Below, in pieces: positions 9,297-18,314 of a stretch of 64,000 nucleotides of DNA (the first letter of the stretch is position 1; each line of letters opens with the position of its first letter). The stretch spans positions 62,001 through 126,000 of the forward strand of contig NZ_KZ819032.1 of the NCBI RefSeq assembly GCF_003115845.1. The letters are read 5' to 3'. Under the pieces are notes generated by a model. The model was not told the DNA's origin. It made no database searches and saw nothing but the letters and a program-made list of their open reading frames with translations. This DNA is from Brenneria roseae subsp. roseae (GTDB lineage Bacteria > Pseudomonadota > Gammaproteobacteria > Enterobacterales > Enterobacteriaceae). A program made the position numbers and the translations under genes.

Positions 9297-10322
9297 ATGA
9301 TCGTTCTTTCGAACGTTGGCAAAACTTTTGACAGCGCTCACGGCCGTATTGTGGCGGTGGACGACGTGAATCTCACGGTGGAACAAGGACAGATTTACGG
9401 CATTATCGGCTACAGCGGGGCAGGAAAAAGTACGCTGATCCGGTTGTTGAACGGACTGGAAACCCCGACCAGTGGGAGCATTGTGGTCAACGGATTTGAT
9501 ATCGCCCGCGCCAGCAGCGATGAGCTGCGCCGCGCACGGCTGAAAATCAGCATGATATTTCAGCACTTTAACCTGCTGTGGTCGCGAACCGTCAGCCAGA
9601 ATATCGCATTCGCCTTGCAGATTGCCGGGGCGCCCAGGGCGCAGATCAGGCAGCGGGTCGCCGAATTGATCTCCCTGGTCGGGTTACAGGGCCGGGAAGA
9701 CGCGTATCCCTCGCAGTTAAGCGGTGGTCAGAAGCAGCGTGTCGGCATTGCCCGTGCGTTGGCCAACAATCCCAGCGTTCTGCTGTGTGATGAAGCGACA
9801 TCGGCGCTGGATCCGCAAACCACGGACGCCATTCTTGAACTGTTACTGGATATCAATCGCAAGCTGAATCTCACTATCGTGCTGATCACGCATGAAATGC
9901 ACGTGGTACGCAAAGTCTGCCACCGGGTGGCGGTGATGGAAAACGGCCGTATCGTGGAGGAAGGGCCGGTGCTTGATGTCTTTATCCGGCCGCAGCAGCC
10001 CATTACGCGCCAGTTCGTCAAGCAGGTTGGTCAACATCAGGCAACCGAAGAAAGCTTTAACCCGCTGCTGACCGAACATCTGTCGGGCGCCGTGCTCAAA
10101 CTGACGTTTGTCGGGCAACAAACGCATCAGGCGATCGTTTCCGAAGTGATTCAGACCTATAACCTGACGATCAATATCCTGCATGGTCAAATCAGCCACA
10201 CGCTGAGCGGTTCGTTTGGCGAGCTGTATATTCACATTGAGGGCGACGACCAACAAACCGCTCGCGTGCTGGATTTTCTGAAAGAGCGCGATATTACGGT
10301 CGAGGTGATTAAACATGCTTGA
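9297..10322 (+). CDS. metN: Methionine ABC transporter ATP-binding protein MetN
   Basis: This 341-residue ATPase has Walker A (GYSGAGKST, ~38), signature LSGGQKQR (~140), Walker B LLCDEATSALDP and the His switch LITHEM. A C-terminal extension of about 100 residues (LKLTFVGQQTHQAIVSEV..., LYIHIEGDDQ) is the NIL domain that senses methionine in MetN. It overlaps metI by eight bases. The gene order N-I-Q is canonical, but the position between fldB and yhjE is not that of E. coli metNIQ, so this may be a second, paralogous system. Confidence 0.93.
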   Translation: MIVLSNVGKTFDSAHGRIVAVDDVNLTVEQGQIYGIIGYSGAGKSTLIRLLNGLETPTSGSIVVNGFDIARASSDELRRARLKISMIFQHFNLLWSRTVSQNIAFALQIAGAPRAQIRQRVAELISLVGLQGREDAYPSQLSGGQKQRVGIARALANNPSVLLCDEATSALDPQTTDAILELLLDINRKLNLTIVLITHEMHVVRKVCHRVAVMENGRIVEEGPVLDVFIRPQQPITRQFVKQVGQHQATEESFNPLLTEHLSGAVLKLTFVGQQTHQAIVSEVIQTYNLTINILHGQISHTLSGSFGELYIHIEGDDQQTARVLDFLKERDITVEVIKHA

Positions 10323-10983
10323 GTCCCTATTCCCCCACCTGAAAATCGATCAACTGTTGGAAGCCACATGGGAAACGCTGTATATGACCGGCGTGGCCGG
10401 ACTGGCGACGCTGATTCTGGGCATTATTCTGGGCGTTATCCTGTTTCTGACGTCTAAAGGTCAGTTATTACAGAACCGGCCGGTATACGTATTGATCTCC
10501 GCGCTGGTGAACATATTCCGATCTATTCCGTTTATTATTTTGATCGTGCTGCTTATTCCCTTCACCAAAGCGCTGGTCGGAACGATTCTGGGGGCGAATG
10601 CGGCACTACCGGCGCTGATTGTCGGCGCCGCCCCTTTCTACGCCCGTCTGGTCGAGATCGGACTGCGCGAAGTGGATAAAGGCGTGATTGAGGCGGCGCG
10701 TTCAATGGGCGCGAAAACGCACACGCTTATCTTCCGCGTACTGTTGGCGGAATCCTCTCCCGCACTGGTTTCCGGTATCACGGTTACGCTGATCGCGCTG
10801 GTCAGCTATACCGCGATGGCGGGCGTTATCGGCGCAGGCGGGCTGGGAAATCTGGCTTATCTGGAAGGTTTTCAACGTAACCACGGCGATGTGACGCTGG
10901 TCGCGACATTGACGATTCTGCTGATCGTGTTTGTCATCCAGTTCATCGGCGATGTTATCACCACAACGCTCGATAAACGTTAA
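10315..10983 (+). CDS. metI: Methionine ABC transporter permease MetI
   Basis: The 222-residue membrane protein has five hydrophobic segments and the EAA loop (GVIEAARSMGAKTHTLIFRVLLAES) of the MetI family. IFRSIPFIILIVLLIPFTK and YTAMAGVIGAGGLGNLA are strongly conserved in MetI. It overlaps metN and is followed by metQ after 11 bases. It forms the homodimeric channel for D/L-methionine or related sulfur compounds. Confidence 0.94.
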   Translation: MLESLFPHLKIDQLLEATWETLYMTGVAGLATLILGIILGVILFLTSKGQLLQNRPVYVLISALVNIFRSIPFIILIVLLIPFTKALVGTILGANAALPALIVGAAPFYARLVEIGLREVDKGVIEAARSMGAKTHTLIFRVLLAESSPALVSGITVTLIALVSYTAMAGVIGAGGLGNLAYLEGFQRNHGDVTLVATLTILLIVFVIQFIGDVITTTLDKR

Positions 10984-10994
10984 TAACAGGAATA

Positions 10995-11819
10995 ATGATG
11001 ATGAAAAAACAAATTATGATGATGGCGTTTGCCTCGTTAACCGCGTTAGCTTCTTTTGGCGCTGCCGCCGAAACCAAGCTGGTGGTGGGGGCATCCAACG
11101 TGCCGCACGCGGAAATTCTTGAACAGGCAAAACCGATCCTGAAACAGGAAGGCATCGATCTGGAGATCAAGCGTTTCCAGGATTACATCCTGCCCAATAC
11201 CGCACTGGCAAGCCGCGATATTGATGCCAACTACTTCCAGCATGTGCCTTATCTTGAATCGGTGCTGAAAGATCACGCCAACGATAAAAGCTATGATTTT
11301 GTCAGCGCAGGGGCGATTCACATTGAGCCGATTGGTATCTATTCTAAAAAGCATAAGAGCCTGAAAGATCTGCCGGAAAACGGCCGCATCATCATGCGTG
11401 ACGCCGTCGCGGAAGAAGGCCGTATTCTGTCGATTTTTGAACGTGAAGGCGTCATCAAGCTGAAGCCGGGCGTCAGCAAGGTCGATGCCCGGATTTCCGA
11501 TGTGGTGGAAAACCCGAAAAAGCTGAAATTCCTTGCTAACGTCGAAGGCGCGCTGTTGCCGCAGATGTATAACAACGATGAAGGGGACGCGGTGGTGATT
11601 AACGCCAACTATGCTATCGATGCCGGTCTGAATCCAACCCAGGATCCGATTGCGGTGGAAAGCGGTGAGAACAACCCGTATGCCAATATCATTACCGTGC
11701 ATAAAGGTGATGAAACCAAGCCGGAAATTGTTGCGCTGGTGAAGGTGCTGCACTCTAAGGAAATTCAGGACTTCATCCGGGAAAAATATAAAGGCGCGGT
11801 GATCCCGGTTGACCAATAA
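10995..11819 (+). CDS. metQ: Methionine-binding protein MetQ (NlpA family) with a non-lipoprotein signal
   Basis: The mature part matches MetQ/NlpA binders (KLVVGASNVPHAEILEQ, ASRDIDANYFQHVPYLE, YDFVSAGAIHIEPIGIYS). The N-terminal signal runs to about residue 25 (ASLTALASFGAAAE) and contains no cysteine, so no lipobox is present; most enterobacterial MetQ proteins are lipoproteins. This copy is expected to be cut by signal peptidase I and be soluble in the periplasm. Three ATG codons stand in a row at the start behind AGGAATA; any of them may be used. Confidence 0.92.
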   Translation: MMMKKQIMMMAFASLTALASFGAAAETKLVVGASNVPHAEILEQAKPILKQEGIDLEIKRFQDYILPNTALASRDIDANYFQHVPYLESVLKDHANDKSYDFVSAGAIHIEPIGIYSKKHKSLKDLPENGRIIMRDAVAEEGRILSIFEREGVIKLKPGVSKVDARISDVVENPKKLKFLANVEGALLPQMYNNDEGDAVVINANYAIDAGLNPTQDPIAVESGENNPYANIITVHKGDETKPEIVALVKVLHSKEIQDFIREKYKGAVIPVDQ

Positions 11820-11853
11820 GCCCGTTGATCGCGAAGATATATAGAAGAGATAT

Positions 11854-11879
11854 AAAAGGACCGCGCTGGCGGTCCTTTT
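11854..11879. terminator. Bidirectional terminator between metQ and yhjE
   Basis: AAAAGGACCGC pairs with GCGGTCCTTTT around a four-base loop. It ends in a T-run on the plus strand and is preceded by an A-run, so it can serve both metQ and the convergent yhjE. Confidence 0.9.
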
Positions 11880-11939
11880 GCTTTCTGAGGTGATGCGGCC
11901 TTGACTCGTCTTTCTCGTCCGGCGCGCGACCACCGGTAA

Positions 11940-13265
11940 TTAGCCTAATGACTGATGGCGTGTCTCTTTGGTTACCAGCAACGCAATCAGCGTCAGCGAC
12001 GCCATGGCGGCCAGATAAATGCCCACGTAGAACAGGCCGTAGTTGGCCGTCAGCCAGGCGGCAATATAAGGTGCGACGGACGCGCCCAGAATGGACGACA
12101 TGTTATAAGAGAATGAGGCGCCGGTATAACGGACTTCCGTTGGGAACAGCTCAGGCAGCAGCGCGCCCATTGGACCGAACGTCAGCCCCATCAGACTCAG
12201 ACCGAGTACCAGGAACCCCATGACCAGCGCCTGATTGCCGGAACCGAGCAGGTACGGGAACAGCATGGAAAACACCAGCATGATGCAGGTCACGACGATC
12301 ATGGTTTTACGGCGTCCAAATGCATCTGCCAGATAACCCGCTATCGGGATCGTCAGGCCAAAACCGATAACCGCCACCATCAGCATCCACAGGAAGCTGT
12401 TCCGTGAGAAGCCGAGGCCGTCTGGAATCGGTTTGGTGCCGTATGTCATGGAATAAACGGTCATAATGTAGAACAGCGTATAGGTAGCCAGCATGATGAA
12501 TGTGCCGAGGACCGTGGCTTTCAGGTGTTTGCTGAGCAATGTGCCCATCGGAATGCGAACCTGTTTACCGGCTTTGACGGCTTTGGTGAATACCGGCGCT
12601 TCATGCAGAGAAATACGAACATACAGACCAATCAATACCAGCACGGCGGAAGCCACAAACGGCACGCGCCAACCCCATGACATAAACTGTTCATCGGTCA
12701 GCAGCCAGGACAGCAGCAGGAACGTACCGTTTGCAAAGAAGAAGCCGATGGGAGCGCCAAGCTGCGGAAACGAACCGTACAGCGCGCGTTTGCGGGCCGG
12801 TGCGTTTTCGGTTGCCAGCAGCGCCGCGCCGCCCCATTCGCCGCCCAGACCCAGTCCCTGACCAAAACGAGCCAGCGCTAACAGGATCGGCGCAAAAATA
12901 CCGATGGTTTCGTAGCTGGGTAACAGACCGATCAGGACCGTTGAAATCCCCATCGTCAGCAATGAGGCCACCAGCGTGACTTTACGTCCGACGCGATCGC
13001 CAAAATGACCAAATAGCGCTGAGCCGATTGGACGGGCGATAAAAGCAATGGCAAAGGTTGCCAGGGATTGTAGCGTGGCGGCGGTTGGGTCACCCTGCGG
13101 GAAGAAAATATGTGGAAACACCAGCACGGCGGCTGTGGCGTAGATATAGAAATCGAAGAATTCAATGGCGGTGCCCACCAGCGAGGCGATAATAACCTTA
13201 CTGCGCGAATTTACCGGTGGGGCATCAACCTCGGCGTCGATAGTTGGAGCGATGGTGGCTTGCAT
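11940..13265 (-). CDS. yhjE: MHS-family MFS transporter YhjE
   Basis: The 441-residue protein has 12 predicted transmembrane segments. It matches E. coli YhjE very closely, including GTAIEFFDFYIYATAAVLVFPHIFFP, the MFS motif A loop FGHFGDRVGRK, and GQGLGLGGEWGGAALLATENAP. It belongs to the metabolite:H+ symporter group with ProP and ShiA. The substrate of YhjE is not established; organic acids or osmolytes are typical of the group. It converges on metQ. Confidence 0.93.
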   Translation of the reverse strand: MQATIAPTIDAEVDAPPVNSRSKVIIASLVGTAIEFFDFYIYATAAVLVFPHIFFPQGDPTAATLQSLATFAIAFIARPIGSALFGHFGDRVGRKVTLVASLLTMGISTVLIGLLPSYETIGIFAPILLALARFGQGLGLGGEWGGAALLATENAPARKRALYGSFPQLGAPIGFFFANGTFLLLSWLLTDEQFMSWGWRVPFVASAVLVLIGLYVRISLHEAPVFTKAVKAGKQVRIPMGTLLSKHLKATVLGTFIMLATYTLFYIMTVYSMTYGTKPIPDGLGFSRNSFLWMLMVAVIGFGLTIPIAGYLADAFGRRKTMIVVTCIMLVFSMLFPYLLGSGNQALVMGFLVLGLSLMGLTFGPMGALLPELFPTEVRYTGASFSYNMSSILGASVAPYIAAWLTANYGLFYVGIYLAAMASLTLIALLVTKETRHQSLG

Positions 13266-13662
13266 AATGTTTCTTTATTTTAACAACACGAACAACCATT
13301 CTATGCACAGAAAAACAGGCTTTTCAACGCCGATTGAGTAGGGATAATCCGTGCCGGGAAGGGGCGTTGAGATGCCTGTCCCGGCATATAGGCAATACGG
13401 AAAATATAATGTGCTAAGGTTTCATTTTTGCCGGAGAATGTTATGGCGATGTTGATGATTGCGGAATATGTGAGATCGCGCAGAATAATGCGCGTCTGAT
13501 GAGTGGCTCAGGCATAATACCTTTTCATCCTTACCATTCGCAGGTGTGTTGACCTTATCAATTTCGGTCGCTGGGTTGTCCCGGCGGCTGAGGGGCATGG
13601 GGTCGCCTGGGTTCCTGTGTATTGGAATCTATTAGGTACAGATGAGTCGGGAGGACACCGTG
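13266..13662. other. Divergent yhjE/xerD intergenic region
   Basis: No gene is firmly supported. A TATAAT at 13405-13410 lacks a matching -35. A possible 18-codon frame starts at 13443 behind GGAG and ends at 13499; it is not convincing alone. A second AT-rich region at 13500-13570 may carry the xerD promoter. The xerD ribosome binding site GGGAGG is at 13649-13654. Confidence 0.5.
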
Positions 13663-14562
13663 ATGCAAGCACAGGATCAGGCATTCATCGAGCAATTTCT
13701 TGATGCGTTATGGCTGGAGCGAAATCTGGCGGAAAATACGCTGGCTTCTTATCGGTTGGATTTACGTGCTTTGGCTGACTGGCTGGAACATCATGATAAT
13801 GATTTGCTGCGTGCGCAGGCTATCGACCTGCAATCGTTTCTGGCCGAGCGCGTGGAAGGGGGCTATAAGGCGACCAGCTCCGCCCGTTTGCTGAGCGCGA
13901 TGCGTCGGTTGTTTCAGTATCTTTACCGGGAAAAAATCCGTAGCGATGATCCGAGCGCCGTATTGTCATCGCCTAAATTACCGCAGCGTTTGCCGAAAGA
14001 CCTGAGCGAAGCGCAGGTCGATGCCTTACTGAATGCGCCAAGCGTTGATCAGCCGCTGGAATTACGCGATAAAGCGATGCTTGAAGTATTGTATGCCACC
14101 GGCTTGCGCGTTTCTGAACTGGTAGGGCTGACAATCAGCGATGTCAGTTTGCGTCAGGGCGTGGTGCGGGTGATTGGCAAAGGCAATAAAGAACGTCTGG
14201 TGCCGTTGGGTGAAGAAGCGGTGCACTGGATTGAGCAATATCTGGAATATGGCCGGCCATGGCTGCTCAATGGGCAAACGCTGGATGTGCTCTTCCCCAG
14301 TAACCGTGCGCAGCAGATGACGCGTCAGACGTTCTGGCATCGCATCAAACACTATGCGATGCTGGCATCCATTGACAGTGAAAAGCTGTCTCCGCATGTG
14401 CTACGGCATGCGTTTGCTACCCATTTATTGAACCATGGTGCGGATTTACGGGTGGTGCAGATGTTGCTGGGACACAGCGATCTTTCCACCACCCAGATTT
14501 ATACCCATGTTGCGACAGAGCGCCTGAAACAGCTGCACCAGCAGCACCATCCGCGGGCGTAA
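13663..14562 (+). CDS. xerD: Site-specific tyrosine recombinase XerD
   Basis: The 299-residue protein matches E. coli XerD. The catalytic residues are visible: Arg in YATGLRVSEL, Lys in GKGNKERL, HxxR in SPHVLRHAFATH, His in LLGHSDLSTTQ, and the nucleophile Tyr in IYTH. It resolves chromosome dimers at dif together with XerC and FtsK. ATG at 13663 is eight bases after GGGAGG and gives the family length; an ATG at 13642 would precede that site. It opens the conserved xerD-dsbC-recJ block. Confidence 0.97.
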   Translation: MQAQDQAFIEQFLDALWLERNLAENTLASYRLDLRALADWLEHHDNDLLRAQAIDLQSFLAERVEGGYKATSSARLLSAMRRLFQYLYREKIRSDDPSAVLSSPKLPQRLPKDLSEAQVDALLNAPSVDQPLELRDKAMLEVLYATGLRVSELVGLTISDVSLRQGVVRVIGKGNKERLVPLGEEAVHWIEQYLEYGRPWLLNGQTLDVLFPSNRAQQMTRQTFWHRIKHYAMLASIDSEKLSPHVLRHAFATHLLNHGADLRVVQMLLGHSDLSTTQIYTHVATERLKQLHQQHHPRA

Positions 14563-14650
14563 TGAAATACTGATATGGCGGCGCGGCTTGCTCGTCACTT
14601 TTGGATCAATACGACGTATTGGCCGCTAAACCGAAATGGGATTTGATGAA

Positions 14651-15367
14651 ATGAAAAAAGGGTTATTACTGCTTTCTCTGCTGGCGGCAACGGCGGCTGG
14701 TTTTGCGCACGCCGATGATTCGGCCATCAAACAGACGCTGACTCGTCTGGGGATGCAGGCGGCGGAAATCCAGCCGGCACCGGTTGCGGGAATGAAAACG
14801 GTGTTGACGGACAGCGGTGTGTTCTATGTCAGCGAAGACGGTAAACACCTTATTCAGGGACCGCTGTATGACGTCAGCGGCAAAACGCCGGTCAACGTCA
14901 CCAATCAGATTCTGAAAGGGAAAATGGAATCGTTGCAGGATCAGATGATCGTTTATAAAGCGGCGCAGGAGAAACATGTCATTACCGTGTTTACCGATAT
15001 CACCTGCGGCTATTGCCACAAACTGCATGAGCAAATGAAAGATTACAACGCGCTGGGCATTACCGTGCGTTATCTGGCTTTCCCGCGTCAGGGGCTGAAC
15101 TCTCAGGCGGAAAAGGACATGCAATCCATCTGGTGTATGGCGAACCGGAACAGCGCGTTTGATGCCGCGCTGAAAGGCGAAGAGATTTCTCCAGCGACCT
15201 GCAAAACCAATATCGCTGCTCACTACCAGCTTGGCGTGCAGTTTGGCGTACAGGGAACGCCGGCCATTGTATTGGAAGATGGTATGGTGGTGCCTGGTTA
15301 TCAGGGGCCGAAAGAGATGTTGGCGATGCTGGATGCACACAAGGCGTCGTTGAAAACAGGTGGTTGA
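14651..15367 (+). CDS. dsbC: Periplasmic disulfide isomerase DsbC
   Basis: The 238-residue protein has a signal peptide ending ...AGFAHA before DDS, an N-terminal dimerisation domain, and the thioredoxin-fold active site CGYC in FTDITCGYCHKLHEQM. Two further cysteines (IWCMAN and ATCKTN) form the structural disulfide known in DsbC, and the cis-proline is in QGTPAIVL. It corrects wrong disulfides in the periplasm and is kept reduced by DsbD. ATG at 14651 is preferred over one five codons earlier. It lies between xerD and recJ as in E. coli. Confidence 0.97.
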   Translation: MKKGLLLLSLLAATAAGFAHADDSAIKQTLTRLGMQAAEIQPAPVAGMKTVLTDSGVFYVSEDGKHLIQGPLYDVSGKTPVNVTNQILKGKMESLQDQMIVYKAAQEKHVITVFTDITCGYCHKLHEQMKDYNALGITVRYLAFPRQGLNSQAEKDMQSIWCMANRNSAFDAALKGEEISPATCKTNIAAHYQLGVQFGVQGTPAIVLEDGMVVPGYQGPKEMLAMLDAHKASLKTGG

Positions 15368-15373
15368 TGTAAC

Positions 15374-17107
15374 GTGGAACTGATAACTCAACTTCGCCGG
15401 CGTCCGCCGGCGGAGGATATTGATTTACCGATAACGGTGCCGCCTTTGTTGCGCCGTTTGTATGCTCAACGCGGCATTAAAGACGCGCAGGAACTGGAGC
15501 GGGGTTTGCGTGGCCTGCTGGATTATCGCCTGCTGAGCGGTATCGGGAAGGCCGTCGATTTTCTGCAACGGGCGCTGGCCGACCAACGCTGTATCATGAT
15601 CGTCGGGGATTTTGATGCCGATGGCGCCACCAGCACCGCACTGACGGTATTGGCGCTGCGTAGCATGGGCGGCGTTAACGTTAAGTATCTGGTGCCGAAT
15701 CGCTTTGAGGATGGCTACGGGCTGAGTCCGGAAGTCGTCGCGCAGGCGGCGTCGCTGGGGGCTGAGGTTATCGTCACGGTGGATAACGGCATTTCTTCTC
15801 ACGCCGGCGTGGATGATGCGCGCCGACGCGGCATCGCGGTACTGGTGACTGACCATCATTTGCCGGGCGAAACGTTGCCCGCTGCTGACGCCATGATCAA
15901 CCCAAACCTGCACGGCTGCGCGTTTCCGTCGAAATCGCTGGCGGGCGTGGGGGTCGCCTTCTATCTGATGATGGCCTTGCGGGCGCGTCTGCGCGAAACC
16001 GGCTGGTTTGCCGCGAAAACGCTGGCGGAGCCGAATCTGGCCGAACTGTTGGATCTGGTGGCGCTGGGGACGGTGGCGGATGTGGTGCCGCTGGATGCCA
16101 ATAACCGTATTCTGGTGGCGCAGGGGCTGAGCCGCATTCGTGCCGGAAAGTGTCGTCCGGGGATCCGGGCGCTGCTGGAAGTGGCGAACCGTGAAGCCGG
16201 TCAACTGGTTGCCAGCGATCTCGGTTTCGCGCTCGGTCCGCGGTTAAACGCCGCCGGACGACTGGATGATATGTCGATCGGCGTGGCGCTGCTGCTCAGT
16301 GATGATATCGCTCAGGCGCGTATGCTGGCCAGCGATCTGGATGCGTTGAATCAGACCCGGCGTGAAATTGAGCAGGGTATGCAGGTTGAAGCGTTGCGCC
16401 TGTGCGAAACGCTGGAGCACAGCCGTGACGAACTGCCTTACGGCGTGGCGATGTACCACCCGGAATGGCATCAGGGGGTGGTCGGTATTCTGGCGTCACG
16501 TATTAAAGAACGGTTTCACCGTCCGGTCATTGCCTTTGCACCTGCGGGTGAGGGCATGTTGAAAGGATCGGGGCGTTCGATCGCCGGTCTGCATCTGCGT
16601 GATGCGCTGGAGCGTCTGGATACGCTGTATCCGGGAATGATGCTGAAATTCGGCGGTCACGCCATGGCGGCGGGGTTATCGCTGATGGAAGATCAGTTTG
16701 AACCCTTCCGCCAGCGCTTTGGCGAACTGGTCGGCGAATGGCTGGATGCTTCCCAACTGGAAGGCGTGATTTGGTCAGACGGCGAACTGGCGCTGCCGGA
16801 GCTATGTTTATCCACGGCGGAGATGTTGCGTAATGCCGGACCATGGGGACAGTCGTTCCCGGAGCCGACGTTTGACGGCCGTTTCCGTATTCTACAGCAA
16901 AAGTTGGTCGGTGAACGTCACCTGAAAGTGATGGTGGAACCGGTAGACGGCGGCCCGCTGCTGGATGGCATCGCGTTTAATGTCAATACGCTGTTATGGC
17001 CTGACAGCAGCGTGCGCGAAGCTGAACTGGCGTACAAACTGGACGTGAATGAGTTTCGTGGTAAGCGTTCGGTCCAACTGCTTATCCAGCATTTATGGCC
17101 GCGGTAA
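15374..17107 (+). CDS. recJ: Single-stranded-DNA 5'-3' exonuclease RecJ
   Basis: At 577 residues this matches E. coli RecJ in length and motifs: VGDFDADGATSTAL, VTVDNGISSHAGV, the DHH triad in VTDHHLPGE, NPNLHGCAFPSKSLAGVGVAF, and the DHHA1 motif GGHAMAAG. It acts in RecF-pathway recombination, base-excision and mismatch repair. It starts with GTG six bases after the dsbC stop, with GGTGG upstream, so translation is probably coupled to dsbC. Confidence 0.97.
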   Translation: MELITQLRRRPPAEDIDLPITVPPLLRRLYAQRGIKDAQELERGLRGLLDYRLLSGIGKAVDFLQRALADQRCIMIVGDFDADGATSTALTVLALRSMGGVNVKYLVPNRFEDGYGLSPEVVAQAASLGAEVIVTVDNGISSHAGVDDARRRGIAVLVTDHHLPGETLPAADAMINPNLHGCAFPSKSLAGVGVAFYLMMALRARLRETGWFAAKTLAEPNLAELLDLVALGTVADVVPLDANNRILVAQGLSRIRAGKCRPGIRALLEVANREAGQLVASDLGFALGPRLNAAGRLDDMSIGVALLLSDDIAQARMLASDLDALNQTRREIEQGMQVEALRLCETLEHSRDELPYGVAMYHPEWHQGVVGILASRIKERFHRPVIAFAPAGEGMLKGSGRSIAGLHLRDALERLDTLYPGMMLKFGGHAMAAGLSLMEDQFEPFRQRFGELVGEWLDASQLEGVIWSDGELALPELCLSTAEMLRNAGPWGQSFPEPTFDGRFRILQQKLVGERHLKVMVEPVDGGPLLDGIAFNVNTLLWPDSSVREAELAYKLDVNEFRGKRSVQLLIQHLWPR

Positions 17108-17206
17108 CTTGACGGATGAAAGCCTATAAACCACGCGCTGAATCCGCTAGAATAAGCGGTTTACATATATTCCATCATCTACGACTTAACGTAAGATCAT
17201 AAAATC

Positions 17207-18305
17207 ATGTTTGAAATTAATCCGGTAAAAAACCGCATTCAGGATCTGTCTGAACGTACCGCCGTTCTTAGGGGGTATCTTTGACTACGATTCCAGAAAA
17301 GAACGCCTCGAAGAAGTAAACGCCGAACTGGAGCAGCCCGATGTCTGGAACGATCCAGAGCGGGCGCAGACGCTGGGCAAAGAACGTTCCTCGCTGGAAG
17401 CCATCGTTGATACCATCGACCAACTGACTCAGGGGCTGGAAGATGTCACGGGTTTGCTGGAACTGGCGGTAGAAGAAGACGATGAAGATACCTTCAACGA
17501 AACCAGCGCAGAGCTGGACGTACTGGAAAACAAATTAGGCCAGCTCGAATTCCGCCGTATGTTCTCTGGTGAGTACGACAGCGCGGATTGCTATCTGGAT
17601 ATTCAGGCGGGTTCTGGCGGCACCGAAGCTCAGGACTGGGCCAGCATGCTGGTGCGTATGTACCTGCGCTGGGCGGAAGCCAAAGGATTTAAAACCGAAA
17701 TTATTGAAGAATCCGATGGTGAAGTTGCCGGAACGAAATCCGCTACCATCAAAATCATGGGTGACTATGCGTTTGGTTGGCTGCGTACCGAAACCGGCGT
17801 GCATCGTCTGGTGCGTAAAAGTCCGTTCGACTCCGGCGGTCGCCGTCATACTTCGTTCAGTTCCGCGTTCGTTTATCCTGAAGTGGATGACGATATTGAT
17901 ATCGAAATTAATCCTGCCGATTTGCGTATTGACGTTTACCGCGCTTCTGGCGCGGGCGGCCAGCACGTTAACCGGACGGAATCCGCGGTGCGTATCACCC
18001 ACATTCCGACCAATATCGTCACACAGTGTCAGAACGACCGTTCCCAGCATAAGAACAAAGATCAGGCGATGAAGCAGCTGAAAGCCAAGCTGTATGAGTT
18101 TGAGATGCAAAAGAAAAATGCTGAGAAACAGGCGATGGAAGACACCAAGTCGGATATCGGCTGGGGAAGCCAGATTCGTTCCTATGTCCTGGATGATTCA
18201 CGCATCAAGGATTTACGTACCGGGGTGGAAACACGTAACACCCAGGCCGTGCTGGATGGCGATCTGGATAAATTTATTGAAGCAAGTTTAAAAGCGGGGT
18301 TATAA
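17207..18305 (+). CDS. prfB: Peptide chain release factor 2, made by programmed +1 frameshift
   Basis: Frame one starts at ATG 17207 and runs 25 codons to an in-frame TGA at 17282; reading resumes in the +1 frame at GAC 17283 and continues to 18305. The joined product is 365 residues, the usual RF2 length. RF2 marks are the SPF tripeptide that reads UGA (KSPFDSGG) and the GGQ hydrolysis motif (SGAGGQHVN). The residue at the E. coli K-12 Thr246 position is Ala here (RASGAGGQ), the common form. The gene is followed by lysS after nine bases, as in E. coli. Confidence 0.97.
17270..17284 (+). promoter_or_regulatory. prfB autoregulatory +1 frameshift site
   Basis: AGGGGG, a Shine-Dalgarno-like hexamer, stands three bases before CTT TGA C, the canonical RF2 slippery site. 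When RF2 is scarce the ribosome slips from CTT to TTT and skips one base, bypassing UGA. This gives negative feedback on RF2 level. The site matches the E. coli arrangement. Confidence 0.97.
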
Positions 18306-18314
18306 GGAATTTAC

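Noticed and set aside
13443..13499. An 18-codon frame behind GGAG upstream of xerD
   Set aside because: Only a weak ribosome binding site supports it; no -35 fits the TATAAT upstream, no terminator follows, and it has no recognised relative.
17207..17284. The early stop in prfB as a disabling mutation
   Set aside because: The stop is UGA within the canonical AGGGGG-TAT-CTT-TGA-C programmed frameshift site, so the gene is functional.
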